Positions 24,561 to 35,800 of a stretch of 64,000 nt of DNA are shown piece after piece (position 1 is the stretch's first letter; every line of letters starts with the position of its first letter). This DNA comes from Nostoc sp. TCL26-01 (GTDB lineage: Bacteria; Cyanobacteriota; Cyanobacteriia; Cyanobacteriales; Nostocaceae). The position numbers were made by a program, and so were the translations under genes. Below the pieces are notes generated by a model. It ran no database searches. It was given only the letters and a program-made list of their open reading frames with translations, and had not been told where the DNA came from. The stretch spans positions 5,550,001 to 5,614,000 of the forward strand of contig NZ_CP040297.1 in assembly GCF_013393945.1 (NCBI RefSeq). Reading direction: 5' to 3'.

Positions 24561-25154
24561 ATGACCCAAGTTTCTTTAGAAGTTCTGATCGCAGGAATAC
24601 GAGCCGGACTACTAGCTAGCTTTCCGACAGATACTGTGCCGGCGTTGGCAACTCTCCCAGAAAAGGCAGAGTTAATCTTTGCTGCAAAACAGCGTACTCA
24701 AGACAAACCGCTAATTTTGATGGGAGCGATCGCTGAAGATTTATGGCCTTATGTCACAGGTAGCGAACAAGAGTATAAAATCTGGCAAGGAGTAGTCAGT
24801 CAACATTGGCCAGGAGCGCTGACATTAGTCTTACCAGCAAGCGATCGCGTACCAGCAGTGATGAATCCTACAGATCCCAGCACTATTGGTATTCGTGTGC
24901 CTGATAGTGCGATCGCTCAAACTATTTTGACGCAAACTGGCCCTCTTGCCACCACTAGCGCTAATTTTTCGGGACAGCCAGCTTTGCTAACAATGGCAGA
25001 AATCACCCAGCAGTTTCCCACAGTCCTGACCTTGGCGACAGATGAAACGGCAAGTATTGGTATACCTTCCACCGTTGCCAAATGGACAAACGGCAATTGG
25101 CAAATCTTGCGACAAGGTAAAGTCAACATCATAAGACAAGATAATAGGATGTGA
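24561..25154 (+). CDS. tsaC: L-threonylcarbamoyladenylate synthase (TsaC/YrdC family)
   Basis: 197 residues from ATG 24561 (MTQVSLEVLIAGIRAG); the frame extends to 24519, but that part is MITE sequence. YrdC fold: FPTDTVPALATLPEKAELIF, AAKQRTQDKPLILMGAIAED, STIGIRVPDSAIAQTILTQT, GPLATTSANFSGQPAL. It makes threonylcarbamoyl-AMP from Thr, bicarbonate and ATP for t6A37 in ANN-decoding tRNAs, working with TsaB (36317), TsaD and TsaE. The KxR/SxN-type residues of the family (KQRTQDKP, TTSANFSG) are present. Confidence 0.92.
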   Translation: MTQVSLEVLIAGIRAGLLASFPTDTVPALATLPEKAELIFAAKQRTQDKPLILMGAIAEDLWPYVTGSEQEYKIWQGVVSQHWPGALTLVLPASDRVPAVMNPTDPSTIGIRVPDSAIAQTILTQTGPLATTSANFSGQPALLTMAEITQQFPTVLTLATDETASIGIPSTVAKWTNGNWQILRQGKVNIIRQDNRM

Positions 25155-25172
25155 TCATTGCTGTATAAAAGA

Positions 25173-26441
25173 CTAGCTTGGCAGGAGCTTTTTGGCAAAA
25201 GCGATCGCTTCTTCTGGTGTGGAGATTTTACCCTCAATTTTAGCTAGGGCAATTTCTGTCAGTAATTCACCCACTTGTGGCGAGGCTGGAATATTCAGTG
25301 CTATCATTATTTCTTTACCACTTACTAGCTGAGTGGGATGAGCGACCAGATCATCGGGGTTCAGGTAGCGGGTGATCAATGGTGAGTAGGCCAATAATGG
25401 ATTTTCGCCAGACATCGCCTCTACCAAAATATCATTTACTAAGGCTAAAACAGCGATCGCTCCGAATGCCATACCTGCTTCTTGGAACAGGAAATACTGT
25501 TCCCTCAAGGTATGTGCTGTTTTTAGCTGTAACCATAGTTTGAGGGCAGTGGTGACAGCGCGAATCTCCGCACGGCTGTAAGTGAGTTGCTGTAGCTCAA
25601 TCTCAGCCACGGTTGGTTCTGGGTGGACAAGACAGGCGAGTTTAGCGATACCCAACCAAGTGGTTTTCACAGTCTCACGGACGGATTGTTGTAGTTGTAC
25701 ACCTAGCTGGGGCCAATGTTGAGTGAGTAAGTTGGCTATTTTGTCAACTGCTGCTAGTTGATGAATACTTTCATCTCTGGTATTTGGGAAAAACTGCGTC
25801 AGTAAACCATCCGCTAAGGCTGTAGCTATCCAGGGTGTACCTTGAGGACTGGCTAACAAATAACCAATTTCTGTTCGCACACGTTCAGCAGCGACTTGAG
25901 ACAGCTGTGATGCTAGAGAACGGATTGTGGTTTGAGTCTTGGGTTCAATGGTAAAGCCGAGTTGGGCTGCTTGACGATAAGCTCGTAATAAACGTAAAGG
26001 GTCATCTGCAAGGTTGGCTGGTGACACCATGCGTAACAAACCCGCCTGTAAATCCGCATAACCGTTGAGGGGGTCGATGATTTCTTGGGTATGGGGATTG
26101 TAGGCGATCGCATTGATGGTAAAATCTCTTCTATGCAGGTCAGTCTCTACACTGTCGCCTTCTTGTTGAGCAAAGTCGGCTGTAGCTTGAGGAAACACCA
26201 CACGGGCAATTTTGCGTACTGGGTCGAGTAAGACAAAACCAGCTTGATAATGACGAGCGATCGCTCTAGCCACTTTAACAGCATCTGATGAGATCACAAA
26301 ATCAAGATCCCAATATTCCCGACTTCTACCCAATATGGCATCCCGCACCGCCCCACCTACCATGTAAGTTGGTTGTGGCAACCATTCCAGGCTAAACGGC
26401 CAATTTTCGGGTGCTAAGGTAGAAGGAACTGATTTAAACAT
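25173..26441 (-). CDS. cca: CCA tRNA nucleotidyltransferase / poly(A) polymerase family
   Basis: 422 residues from ATG 26441; a TTG at 26456 would add five. Class II nucleotidyltransferase: YMVGGAVRDAILGR, the catalytic pair in YWDLDFV, HRRDFTINAIAYNP, PLRLLRAYRQAAQLGFTIEP and QVAAERVRTEIGYLL. It completes or repairs the CCA end of tRNA. In some cyanobacteria the activity is split or shared with a poly(A) polymerase paralogue, so substrate range is less certain than family. It is convergent with tsaC (18 bp apart). Confidence 0.9.
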   Translation of the reverse strand: MFKSVPSTLAPENWPFSLEWLPQPTYMVGGAVRDAILGRSREYWDLDFVISSDAVKVARAIARHYQAGFVLLDPVRKIARVVFPQATADFAQQEGDSVETDLHRRDFTINAIAYNPHTQEIIDPLNGYADLQAGLLRMVSPANLADDPLRLLRAYRQAAQLGFTIEPKTQTTIRSLASQLSQVAAERVRTEIGYLLASPQGTPWIATALADGLLTQFFPNTRDESIHQLAAVDKIANLLTQHWPQLGVQLQQSVRETVKTTWLGIAKLACLVHPEPTVAEIELQQLTYSRAEIRAVTTALKLWLQLKTAHTLREQYFLFQEAGMAFGAIAVLALVNDILVEAMSGENPLLAYSPLITRYLNPDDLVAHPTQLVSGKEIMIALNIPASPQVGELLTEIALAKIEGKISTPEEAIAFAKKLLPS

Positions 26442-26526
26442 TGTAATAAAAATCAACCCAGGAACTGCTGATCAATGGTTTGGCTTAAGCTAGATTAACA
26501 ATAAAGGCTGTGGAGTTGGTTCTATT

Positions 26527-26775
26527 ATGTGTATTTGCGTAAACTGCCACTATGTAGACCGTTGTGTAACTTATAATGCCGTAGAAACACAACACCAACA
26601 ACCCCATTTGACCGAAATCCCAGATTTTGAGCCAAACGAACCCTCCATCAACGTTAACATTCGCACCAAAGAAGATGTCATAGAAATGGAATGGGATGTT
26701 GTTGGTTGTCTCAGTTTCAAGCGGGAAATGGGCAAATGGTCGAAGTTACGTCCAGGGGAATTAGTACCGACTTGA
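26527..26775 (+). CDS. ycf34: Ycf34 family protein
   Basis: 82 residues beginning MCICVNCHYVDRCVTYNAVE with Cys 2, 4, 7 and 13, then EMEWDVVGCLSFKREMGKWS and KLRPGELVPT. This is Ycf34, conserved in cyanobacteria and red-algal plastids and reported to bind an iron-sulfur cluster and to affect photosynthetic electron transport. Length is standard. Single gene. Confidence 0.93.
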   Translation: MCICVNCHYVDRCVTYNAVETQHQQPHLTEIPDFEPNEPSINVNIRTKEDVIEMEWDVVGCLSFKREMGKWSKLRPGELVPT

Positions 26776-26848
26776 ATAATTCGTAATTCGTAATTCACGT
26801 CTGATGTGAATTATAAATATCAACGCAATATCGAGGATTTCGCGCTTG

Positions 26849-26877
26849 GTAGAGACGTTGCAATGCAACGTCTCTAC
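26849..26877. repeat. Palindromic dispersed repeat, copy 2
   Basis: GTAGAGACGTTGCA, a central A, then the exact reverse complement; matches 11872-11902 and 55009-55039. The surrounding 26776-26945 also contains AATTCGTAATTC tandem units and no gene. Confidence 0.9.
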
Positions 26878-27009
26878 ACGAGAATGCGTGGTTTCAACGT
26901 CTAATACACATTAGGCGTAATTCGTAATTCGTAATGGAGTTCTCTACGCGAATGTAGAAAACTTTATTATGAATTCGTTTAAGCTGATTGATCTAGTATA
27001 AATTTAACT

Positions 27010-27426
27010 ATGCCAGCTAGAGACATTTCCCATAATGCTGTTAGAAATGCCTTAGAAAAAGATGGTTGGCAAATTACTAAAGATCCATTTATTCTCAGAT
27101 GGGGTACAAGAGATTTATATATAGACTTAGGTGCAGAAAAACTCATAGCTGCCGAAAAAAGCGGAGATAAAATAGCAATTGAAATTAAAAGTTTTATAGG
27201 TTCTTCTCCAGTCACTGATCTAGAAAACGCTTTAGGGCAATATATTTTATATTACGACATTCTCACTCGCCTAGAATCTGACCGCCGCTTGTATTTGGCT
27301 ATTCGTCAAGAAACTTACTCAGAAATATTTCAAGAGCCAATTGGTAAAATATTATTAGAAAATCAAAGGCTTTGTTTACTGGTCTTCGATGCAAAACTAG
27401 AGATGATAGTGCAATGGATACCTTAA
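27010..27426 (+). CDS. xisH: XisH family protein
   Basis: 138 residues, MPARDISHNAVRNALEKDGW ... LYIDLGAEKLIAAEKSGDKI then AIEIKSFIGSSPVTDLENAL. The D...ExK pattern (DLGAEKL, IAIEIKSF) gives a PD-(D/E)XK fold. XisH was named as a factor needed with XisI for excision of the Anabaena fdxN element, but XisH/XisI pairs are widespread in cyanobacteria without any such element. No XisF recombinase is in this window. The gene overlaps xisI by 13 bp. Confidence 0.92.
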   Translation: MPARDISHNAVRNALEKDGWQITKDPFILRWGTRDLYIDLGAEKLIAAEKSGDKIAIEIKSFIGSSPVTDLENALGQYILYYDILTRLESDRRLYLAIRQETYSEIFQEPIGKILLENQRLCLLVFDAKLEMIVQWIP

Positions 27427-27749
27427 ATAATTATCGTCAAATTATTCAAAAAATATTAACAGAATATTCCCAACTTCCCTACGCTTATGGAGAACTAGAA
27501 AGACAACTGATTGTAGACCAAACCTCTAACCATTACCTACTAATAACACTTGGCTGGGAAAATAATCAACGGGTGCATGGTTGCTTAGTCCATATTGATA
27601 TTATCAACGATAAAATCTGGATTCAAAGAGACGGTACAGAATACGGTATAGCTAACGAACTTGTCAATGCGGGTATTCCTAAAAATCAAATTGTCTTAGC
27701 CTTCCAACCAGCTGATGTCAGGCAGTATACTGAATTTGCAGTTATTTAA
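27414..27749 (+). CDS. xisI: XisI family protein
   Basis: 111 residues from ATG 27414, inside the end of xisH. MDTLNNYRQIIQKILTEYSQ, YLLITLGWENNQRVHGCLVH, DKIWIQRDGTEYGIANELVN and IVLAFQPADVRQYTEFAV are characteristic. The longer frame from 27372 would overlap xisH further and is not needed. The tight overlap suggests a complex; the gene arrangement recalls toxin-antitoxin or nuclease-inhibitor pairs, but that is speculation. Confidence 0.92.
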   Translation: MDTLNNYRQIIQKILTEYSQLPYAYGELERQLIVDQTSNHYLLITLGWENNQRVHGCLVHIDIINDKIWIQRDGTEYGIANELVNAGIPKNQIVLAFQPADVRQYTEFAVI

Positions 27750-27796
27750 ATCCTGTCATTTCTGAAAATAAGAGGATTTGAGGCAGGAAACAGTGC

Positions 27797-29794
27797 CTAC
27801 AAGGAGGGGAAACTCCGCAAGCCGCTACTCTCTGACTCCTGGGTAAGTACGCTTTGTAGTGTTTCTAAAAGTTCTTTGGTTGTGTAGGGTTTAGAGAGAA
27901 ATTTCTTGACTACCGCACTTCCCGCTAATTTTTGACTAGTGACTAGTCCACTAACAGCCACAATTTTGACTAAGGGATTAATTTTTTGTAAGACGTGAAT
28001 AGCTTTAGTACCATCCATCGATGGCATCATCATGTCCATTAATACCAGACTAATTTTATCTTGATCTTGAGCATAGGTAGCGATCGCCTCAATACCATCG
28101 CAGGCGGTGAGGACTTTATAGTTGTAAGCTTCTAGGGAGAGTTTGGTGGTTTGGAGAATTTTGGCTTCGTCATCTACAACTAAAATCAATTCACCATTAC
28201 CTTTGAGCAGTTCCATATTTTCTACCGCAGGAACGGCTGTAGCTGCAACGGCGGGTAAAAATACTTTAAACTCGGTTCCTTTTCCTACTTGACTGTAGAC
28301 ATTGATAAAACCACCATGACTTTTGATAATACCTTGCACAGTTGAAAGACCCAAGCCTGTACCTTTGCCAACTTCTTTGGTAGTAAAAAATGGCTCGAAG
28401 ATCCTATCAAGTATTGCTGGTTCCATACCCATCCCCGCATCGGTGACAGAAATGACTAGATAAGAGCCGACATGAGCATCCAGGTTCATCCGTACAGCCG
28501 CTTCATCAATGAACAGATTCTCCGCAGACATACTGAGATTACCACCGTTAGGCATGGCATCACGGGCATTGACGACAAGATTCATCAGTACTTGATGCAA
28601 GTTTGTTGCATCACCGATGACTGTCCACAAGTCTGGCTGAATATGGGTAGAAAATTCAATCGATTTAGGAAATGTCTCACGGATAATCTGCTGAATTTCG
28701 GAAAATAAGTAGCTAATTTGCACAATTGTGCGTTTACCTTCCACGCCACGGGTAAATTGTAAAACTTGCTTGACTAAAGCTGCTCCACGTTTAGTATTCG
28801 ATTCGATAGTCTTAAACATTTGCTGGGTGCGTTCATCCACATGAGGTAGCTTCAGTTGCAGTAGTTGAGCTGCTGTTAAAATTGGCGTGAGGATATTATT
28901 CAAGTCATGGGCAATACCACCAGCTAGTGTACCGATGCTCTCTAGCCTTTGAGCGCGCAGGAATTGATTTTCGAGTTGTTTTTTCTCGGTAATATCAGTA
29001 TTAACAGTCAAAATTGATTGGGGTTGCCCATTTTGGTTGTACATCAAAGTCCAACGACTAGCAACCGTGATTACTTGCCCAGCTTTGGTGATTTGTGTTA
29101 ATTCGCCTTGCCAAGCACTAGATGTAGCCAAATTTTGCTTGACTGGTTCAAGTTGTGAGAGATTTTGCGGCTGATATAGCAGGCTGTTGGCATTTTCCCC
29201 AATTGCTTCTCTAGCTTCCCATCCATACAAGTGTGCAGCGCCTTGGTTCCAAAAACGGATGTAGTTGTTTAAGTCGCGGACAATAATGGCATCGGTGGTG
29301 ATATCTAACAAAGCTGCTTGTTCACGCAGTTGTTCCTCTATACGTTTGCGTTCGACTATTTCTGTTTCTAGGCGCTGATTTTGTGATTTAAGGGTTTTTG
29401 TTAAATACCGTAGTCTGAGGTGGAGTTTGACACGGGCTAAAACTTCTTCGTGTTGCAGTGGTTTAGTGATGTAATCTACAGCACCTAAATTCAAGCCTTT
29501 GACTTTATCTACTGTGTCAGACAGGGCTGTCATGAAGATGATGGGAATATCTTGTGTTGATTGATGCTCTTGGAGGTGGCGACAAGTGGCAAAACCATCC
29601 ATCCCCGGCATGAGGATATCTAATAATATCAAGTCTGGTGGGGCGTATTCAGCTCTGGCGATCGCACTCTCACCATCTTCTGCTACTAATACTGTATAGC
29701 CAGCATTCGCCAAAACATCAAACAGCATTTCTAAATTTGTGGGATTGTCATCAACGATTAAAATGACCCCCTCTTCACAAGAATTTACAGTCAT
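27797..29794 (-). CDS. Hybrid sensor histidine kinase (REC-PAS-HisKA-HATPase-REC)
   Basis: 665 residues. An N-terminal receiver at about 10-125 (LIVDDNPTNLEMLFDVLANA, DLILLDILMPGMDG) is followed by a coiled coil, a PAS domain (about 150-270), a HisKA H-box near 290 (GTLAGGIAHDLNNILTPILT), an ATPase with N and G boxes (NLVVNARDAMPNGG, GKGTGLGLSTVQGI), and a C-terminal receiver (ILVVDDEAKILQTTKLSLEA, LVLMDMMMPSMDGTKA). No membrane helix, so soluble. It starts 18 bp after the large kinase at 29813-35824 and is probably cotranscribed with it. Input signal unknown. Confidence 0.93.
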   Translation of the reverse strand: MTVNSCEEGVILIVDDNPTNLEMLFDVLANAGYTVLVAEDGESAIARAEYAPPDLILLDILMPGMDGFATCRHLQEHQSTQDIPIIFMTALSDTVDKVKGLNLGAVDYITKPLQHEEVLARVKLHLRLRYLTKTLKSQNQRLETEIVERKRIEEQLREQAALLDITTDAIIVRDLNNYIRFWNQGAAHLYGWEAREAIGENANSLLYQPQNLSQLEPVKQNLATSSAWQGELTQITKAGQVITVASRWTLMYNQNGQPQSILTVNTDITEKKQLENQFLRAQRLESIGTLAGGIAHDLNNILTPILTAAQLLQLKLPHVDERTQQMFKTIESNTKRGAALVKQVLQFTRGVEGKRTIVQISYLFSEIQQIIRETFPKSIEFSTHIQPDLWTVIGDATNLHQVLMNLVVNARDAMPNGGNLSMSAENLFIDEAAVRMNLDAHVGSYLVISVTDAGMGMEPAILDRIFEPFFTTKEVGKGTGLGLSTVQGIIKSHGGFINVYSQVGKGTEFKVFLPAVAATAVPAVENMELLKGNGELILVVDDEAKILQTTKLSLEAYNYKVLTACDGIEAIATYAQDQDKISLVLMDMMMPSMDGTKAIHVLQKINPLVKIVAVSGLVTSQKLAGSAVVKKFLSKPYTTKELLETLQSVLTQESESSGLRSFPSL

Positions 29795-29812
29795 AATAAT
29801 TTTTAATTTTTT

Positions 29813-32800
29813 TTAAAATTTTTTCAAAAACTCGACAATTTGCTTGCCTTTAAAACCTTTGACTAGTTGGCGGATATGAGTCGCAAACGGTATTAATTTT
29901 TCATTAGCTTCCTCTAGCCTAGTAATAACTTCAGCAAGACCTCTGAGGTTTCCCCGCATTGCCAAGTCAAGCAAAATAGCTAATTCTTCTGCTGATGGCG
30001 CAATCAATGTTTGATGAGATATGGGAGCTTTGAGATTAACATCCTTTGGTTGTAACCACTGATTTATTCCATCTTGATAAATCCATGTCAATCCTAGATG
30101 AAACTGTAATTTTTCTAAAAGATTATTTACTTGGATGGGTTTAGGCAGAAAGTCATCACAACCAACTGCTTGGCTCCGTTGTTGATTAAAATCAAAAACG
30201 CTGGCCGATATAGCAATTATCGCCGTTTTTTTTAAGTTTGGTAACATCCTGATGCGACGGGTAGCTTCAAAGCCATCCATCACATTCATGACTAAATCCA
30301 TAAAAATCACATCTGGTGCAAATTCACTGGCTTTGTTAACACCATCTAACCCATCGGTTGCTTCTACAACTTCAAAACCTAGAGGTTGTAGTAAATTGAC
30401 TAAGACAGAGCGATTTTCCCATTTATCATCTACGACTAATATTTTGCGCCGAGTCCCAACGAAACCCACGATTTGGCTTTGTTCAACCTTGGTTACATCA
30501 GCTTGTGACATCACTTCTGGTAAATCTAAGTCTAGCCAAAAAACACTACCTTGACCTAGAGTACTCTTAACCTGAAGTTCACCGCCCATCATTTCTACTA
30601 ATTGACGACTAATTGCTAATCCCAAACCTGTTCCTTCAGTTTTCCGGCTATTTTCACCTACTTGCTTGAATGGCAAAAATATTTCTTCTAATTGCTCTGG
30701 TGAGATCCCCATACCTGTATCTTCTATACTAAATCTGATTTTGGGGATTGGGGATTGAGAGTTGAGAACAGTATTGCTTTCTTGTACCTCTTGCCCATAA
30801 TTGCTCACATAACCTACATAAAAAGTAATGCAACCTTGTTCTGTAAATTTAACTGCATTGCTGAGTAAATTAATCAAAACTTGGCGTAAGCGCTTTTCAT
30901 CAGCAAAAACTATATTTGGTAAAGGAGAAACAGCTTTATATACTAAGGAGATGCCTTTTTGTTCAGCACGGATGCGACACATATGAATTATGCCTTCGAG
31001 AAACTGGGAAAAATGAAATTGTTGGGGATACATTTCCATTTTCCGCGCTTCTATTTTGGAAATATCTAAAATATCATTAATTAGTGTTAATAAGTGTTCA
31101 CCACATTGATAAATAATCTCTACACCATTTTTTTGTTGGGGAGTTAAATTTCGATCCTTTTGAAAAATTTGTGTGTAACCTAAAATGCCGTTGAGTGGAG
31201 TGCGTAGTTCATGGCTCATATTAGCTAAAAATTCACTCTTGGCACGGTTAGCTGATTCGGCTGCTAATTCTGCTCTTTGGCGTTCCTGAATTTCTTGTTG
31301 TAATTCGAGAGTGCGTTCTTCTACTTTTATTTCTAGGGTACGATTATATTCTTCTAAATCATTGTAAAGACGGGCATTATCAATAGAAATTGCGGCTTGA
31401 GAAGATAAAAGTTGCAATACTTCTACACGTTCAGATGTAAACACTCCTGTAGTCAAATTATTTTCTAAATACAGGATGCCAATTAGTTTACCTTGATTGA
31501 CAATGGGGATACATAACAGAGATTTTGGTTGGTGCTGGATAATATAACTATCTGTAGTAAACATCCCCTCATGGCTAGCATCATTGATGACAATATTTTG
31601 CTGAGTCCGCCGGACATAATTAATTACCGATATGGGTAATTCTTGACAAGAGTCTACAGGTATTGATTGTTGTACATTTATCTGATGATTTGCTAAAGTT
31701 TTTGAGGCTTTAATCACTAAATTTCCAGCTATTTCTAAAATTAAAAATCCTGTCTCTGCGCCAGCATTTTCTAAAACAAGCTGCATCAATTTAGCCAGCA
31801 ATTTATCTAAAACGATTTCACCAGAAAGCGCTTGTGCTGCTTTCATGACTGCGGATATATCGAAAATGCCACTCATATTTTTAGTCATGGAGCTAATCGT
31901 CTGATTCATCTCCAGACTGGTGATTTTGCGCTCTGATATCCGTGAGAATATTTGCGGATATGTTTCTGCTAAATCTCTGACTTTAGCTGTTGCCCCCCAG
32001 CGCAAATATCCATAATAGGCATCAGTTAAATATGTTTGTCCTACCTTTTCTCTACCAAATTCAAAATAAAATTTTGCTGCCAATTCATTAGCGAGTGCTT
32101 CTTCTTGGATATATCCTTGTTCTTTAGCTCCAGCAATTGCTTTGTCATAATTTGCCATTGCTAGCCAATGTTGACCTAATACTCTGGCTTTTTCTGCTTC
32201 CACAAGGTCATATTTATGCTGAAAATTCATGGGGGCATGATCTGCCCAGTGTTGCATTTTCTGTTGATTATAATTGACTTTATCGAGGATTTGTTCTTGT
32301 TGTGCAGATGATGCAGATGGATATATAGCTAGTTGGACTAAAGCATCATAAAAATGAAACACAGGGACAACTAAAAACGCTTTGACTCCATCTAAATATT
32401 GTTCTCCTTGCAGCGCATTTGTTAAAGCTTGTGGGTATTCACCAAACAAGTAACAGAGGATAAGTTTGTTCAGATAAAAGTAGAGGAGTAAAGTTCTCGC
32501 ATTAGCTGCTTGTAAAAGTGGTAAAGATTCATCCTCGTTGTATACCTCACCCAATAAAAGACAAGAATTTTGACTAGGTTTGAGTAAATTGAGAATTGAT
32601 TGGTGAAAAATTTTATTCCAGCTCAGAGCATTTTCTTGGTGGAGTTGAGCCAAAGCATCGCTGATTATTGCCATTTCTGGTTCTAGCTTTGGTAGCTCTT
32701 GTCCGATAAAATAGGAGTGTTGACATTTTTGAGCGATCGCATAACACCCATACTCAAACTGTCCATTCTCTAAGCCACTCAGGTAAGCTTCTTGCAAAAG

Positions 32801-35800
32801 GGGCAATGTTTCACGAGCATGAACTTTCCCATACATCGTACACGCCCCTGCCACATAGAAGATACTCGTCTTCAGTTCTGAGGCGTTGAACTGCTCGACT
32901 AAGTTGATAGCTAACTTGCCAAATTGATAAGCTGAATCAATATCCTGAACTATCCCGTTTAAAATCACCCCATAACAAACATAACCATAAGCCGAAAAGG
33001 GCGAATTGCCATATTTTACCGATAAATTCACCTGTTCACATACAACTAGGGGAAATAACGCAGGTGCAGACTGATAAGTTGGAGAACCCAGACTGGTAAG
33101 CATTCGGATGGCTGCTAATTTATCCACCTCTGTCATTAAAGGTAGATGAATCAAATCTGCAATATTTTTCCCAGTCAAATTTGTTGCTGTTTGGCTAATA
33201 GTCTGTTCAATATCAGCAATACTTGGTGACTCTGGTAACTTGACTCCCAGCAATTCTAAAGCTTCTAACCCAATTTTGAACGCCTCCAGTTGTTTAACTT
33301 GCGCCATACAGGCTTGAATTTTCACTTCATAGACTTTCATTTTATCCATCGGATTGGCAGCTTGTTGCAAAACAATTGCCACCCATTTATCCATCTCGGC
33401 AAAATCGCCTTTTAAGTATGCTGTTTCTATTGCCGACTCATAAAGAGCTAAAGTTAATTGATACTGCGCCTGCCAACTATTTGCTGTTAATAATTTCAAA
33501 CCCACCTGAAGATAGCGGATAGCCGACTCATAAGCTGTTGCTATCTTAGCTTTTTGCCCTGCTAAGAGATTGAGTTCAGCTAGCTGATACTTGTCTGACT
33601 CTAGTGTGAGTAAATCTTCACCATAATTGAGGTGATTAACTAAAGTAAGAATATTTTCTTGGCGTTCTTCTAATGTAGTGTGTTGTAATAGCAATTGACC
33701 GATATGAAAATGAGTTGCTTTTCTTTCGGAATCAGGAATTAACGAATAAGATGCTTGCTGGACTCTGTCATGTAAAAACTGATATGTAATTCTTTGGTGT
33801 TCTGGTTGCTCACTAATAGCCAAGGGAATTTTATAAGCACTATCCAAAGGTAAAACTAAACCAGCTTCTAAAGATTCCCAAAGTTCTTGAGCCGTGACAG
33901 ATAAAGTTTTTTGATTAACAATACTCAAAACATCCAAAGTGAATTTACTGCCAATACAAGCAGCCAATTTTAAGATATTTTGAGTTACTGGTGATAACTT
34001 TTGGATTTGGTTCACCATGAATTCCACAACATTATCACTAATTTCAATATCTTGCAGTCGGGTGATATCCCACTGCCAACAACCTCGACTAAAATTAAAA
34101 TATAATAAATTTTCTTGCTCTAGAGATTTGAGTAATTGAGTTAAGAAAAATGGATTACCTTGAGTTTTAGTAAATAATAAATTAGCTAATGAATAGGAGT
34201 TTATCTGTTGATGATGGAGAGTATCACTAACTAACTGATTAACATGATCAATTTGCAATGGCTGAAGAATAATATTATTGATCACTGCACCAGAGTTGTG
34301 CATTTCATCCACAGCAAGCATTAATGGATGAGTACTATTAACTTCGTTATTGCGATAAGCACCAATCAAAAGTAAATATTGGCTATTGGGGTTACTAATC
34401 AGTAGTTGAATTAATTTGAGAGAATCTAAATCTGCCCATTGTAAGTCATCCAAAAATAGTACTAATGGATGCTCAGGTTGACAAAATATATGAATAAATT
34501 GCTGAAATACTCGCTTAAATCTGTTTTGAGATTCATTGATGCCTAATTGCACCACAGGCGGCTGAGAACCAATGATTTGTGCTATTGCGGGAATGACATC
34601 AATAATTACTTGACCATTCACACCCAGAGATTCTAAAATTTTAAATTTCCACAGCGCTATTTTTGCGGAACTTTCTGTGAGTAATTGTTGAATTAACTCT
34701 TGAAAAGCTGAAATTAAAAACGCATAAGGAATATTTCGCTTGAATTGGTCAAATTTACCAGAAATAAAATAACCATGTCGAGCAACTATGGGTTTATGAA
34801 CTTCATTGACTAAAGAAGATTTACCAATACCTGAATAACCACTGACTAAAATCATTTCTACTGCCCCTAAGCCAACTCGCTCAAAGGCATTCATCAGACT
34901 TATGACTTCTGTTTCTCGTCCGTAAAGTTTCTGGGGAATCAGCAGTTGACTATTTAAATCTAACTGCCCAATAGTAAAGTTAGCAATTTTGTTAGTAGCT
35001 TGAATTTGTCTGAGGCATTTTTCTAAATCTGCTTTGATACCTAAAGCATTTTGATATCTTGCCTCTGCCGTTTTAGCCAATAGTTTCATAACTATATCTG
35101 CAACTACTGGGGGAATATCAGCATTGATTTCTTGAGGTGATACTGGGATTTTCGCTATATGGCAATGAACTAGTTCTAATGGGTCAGTAGCTGTAAATGG
35201 TAATTGTCCGGTAAGCATTTGATAGAATGTCACACCCAAAGAATAAAAGTCAGTTCGATAGTCAATGGAGCGATTCATTCTCCCAGTTTGTTCTGGGGAC
35301 ATATAAGCAAGAGTGCCTTCAATTAAATGGGGATGACTGATAGTTAAATTTTCTTTTGATAGACAAGATGAGATACTGAAATCGATAATTGTAACTTGAT
35401 TGTTTTTGGGGTCAATAAAAATATTATCAGGCTTAATATTTTTATGAATAATCTTATGTTGATGTATTTGACTAAGAATATTAGTTAATTGAATAGCAAT
35501 TACTAAAAAGTGATGCTGATCAAGATATTTCGTATTAATAAAATCTGTTAAAGCTGCTCCCTCAAAGTCTGCAAAAATTAATGCTAGACCGTTTTGATAG
35601 CTCTCCAAAGCGAGTGGTTTAATCACACCTGCTATATTTAAAGTCTGGAGGATTTTATATTCATGACCTAATTGGGCAAGTTCTTCTATCGTGGGATATT
35701 CAGCTTTGAGGGTTTTAATAATTACTGATGTTTGTTGTCGCTCATTAACGGCGCGATAAATACAAGTATTTGTACTGTCAGACAAAATTTGCGTAAGTTT

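Noticed and set aside
27010..27749. XisH/XisI as evidence for an fdxN-type excision element
   Set aside because: No XisF recombinase or nif gene is in the window, and the pair is common without such elements.
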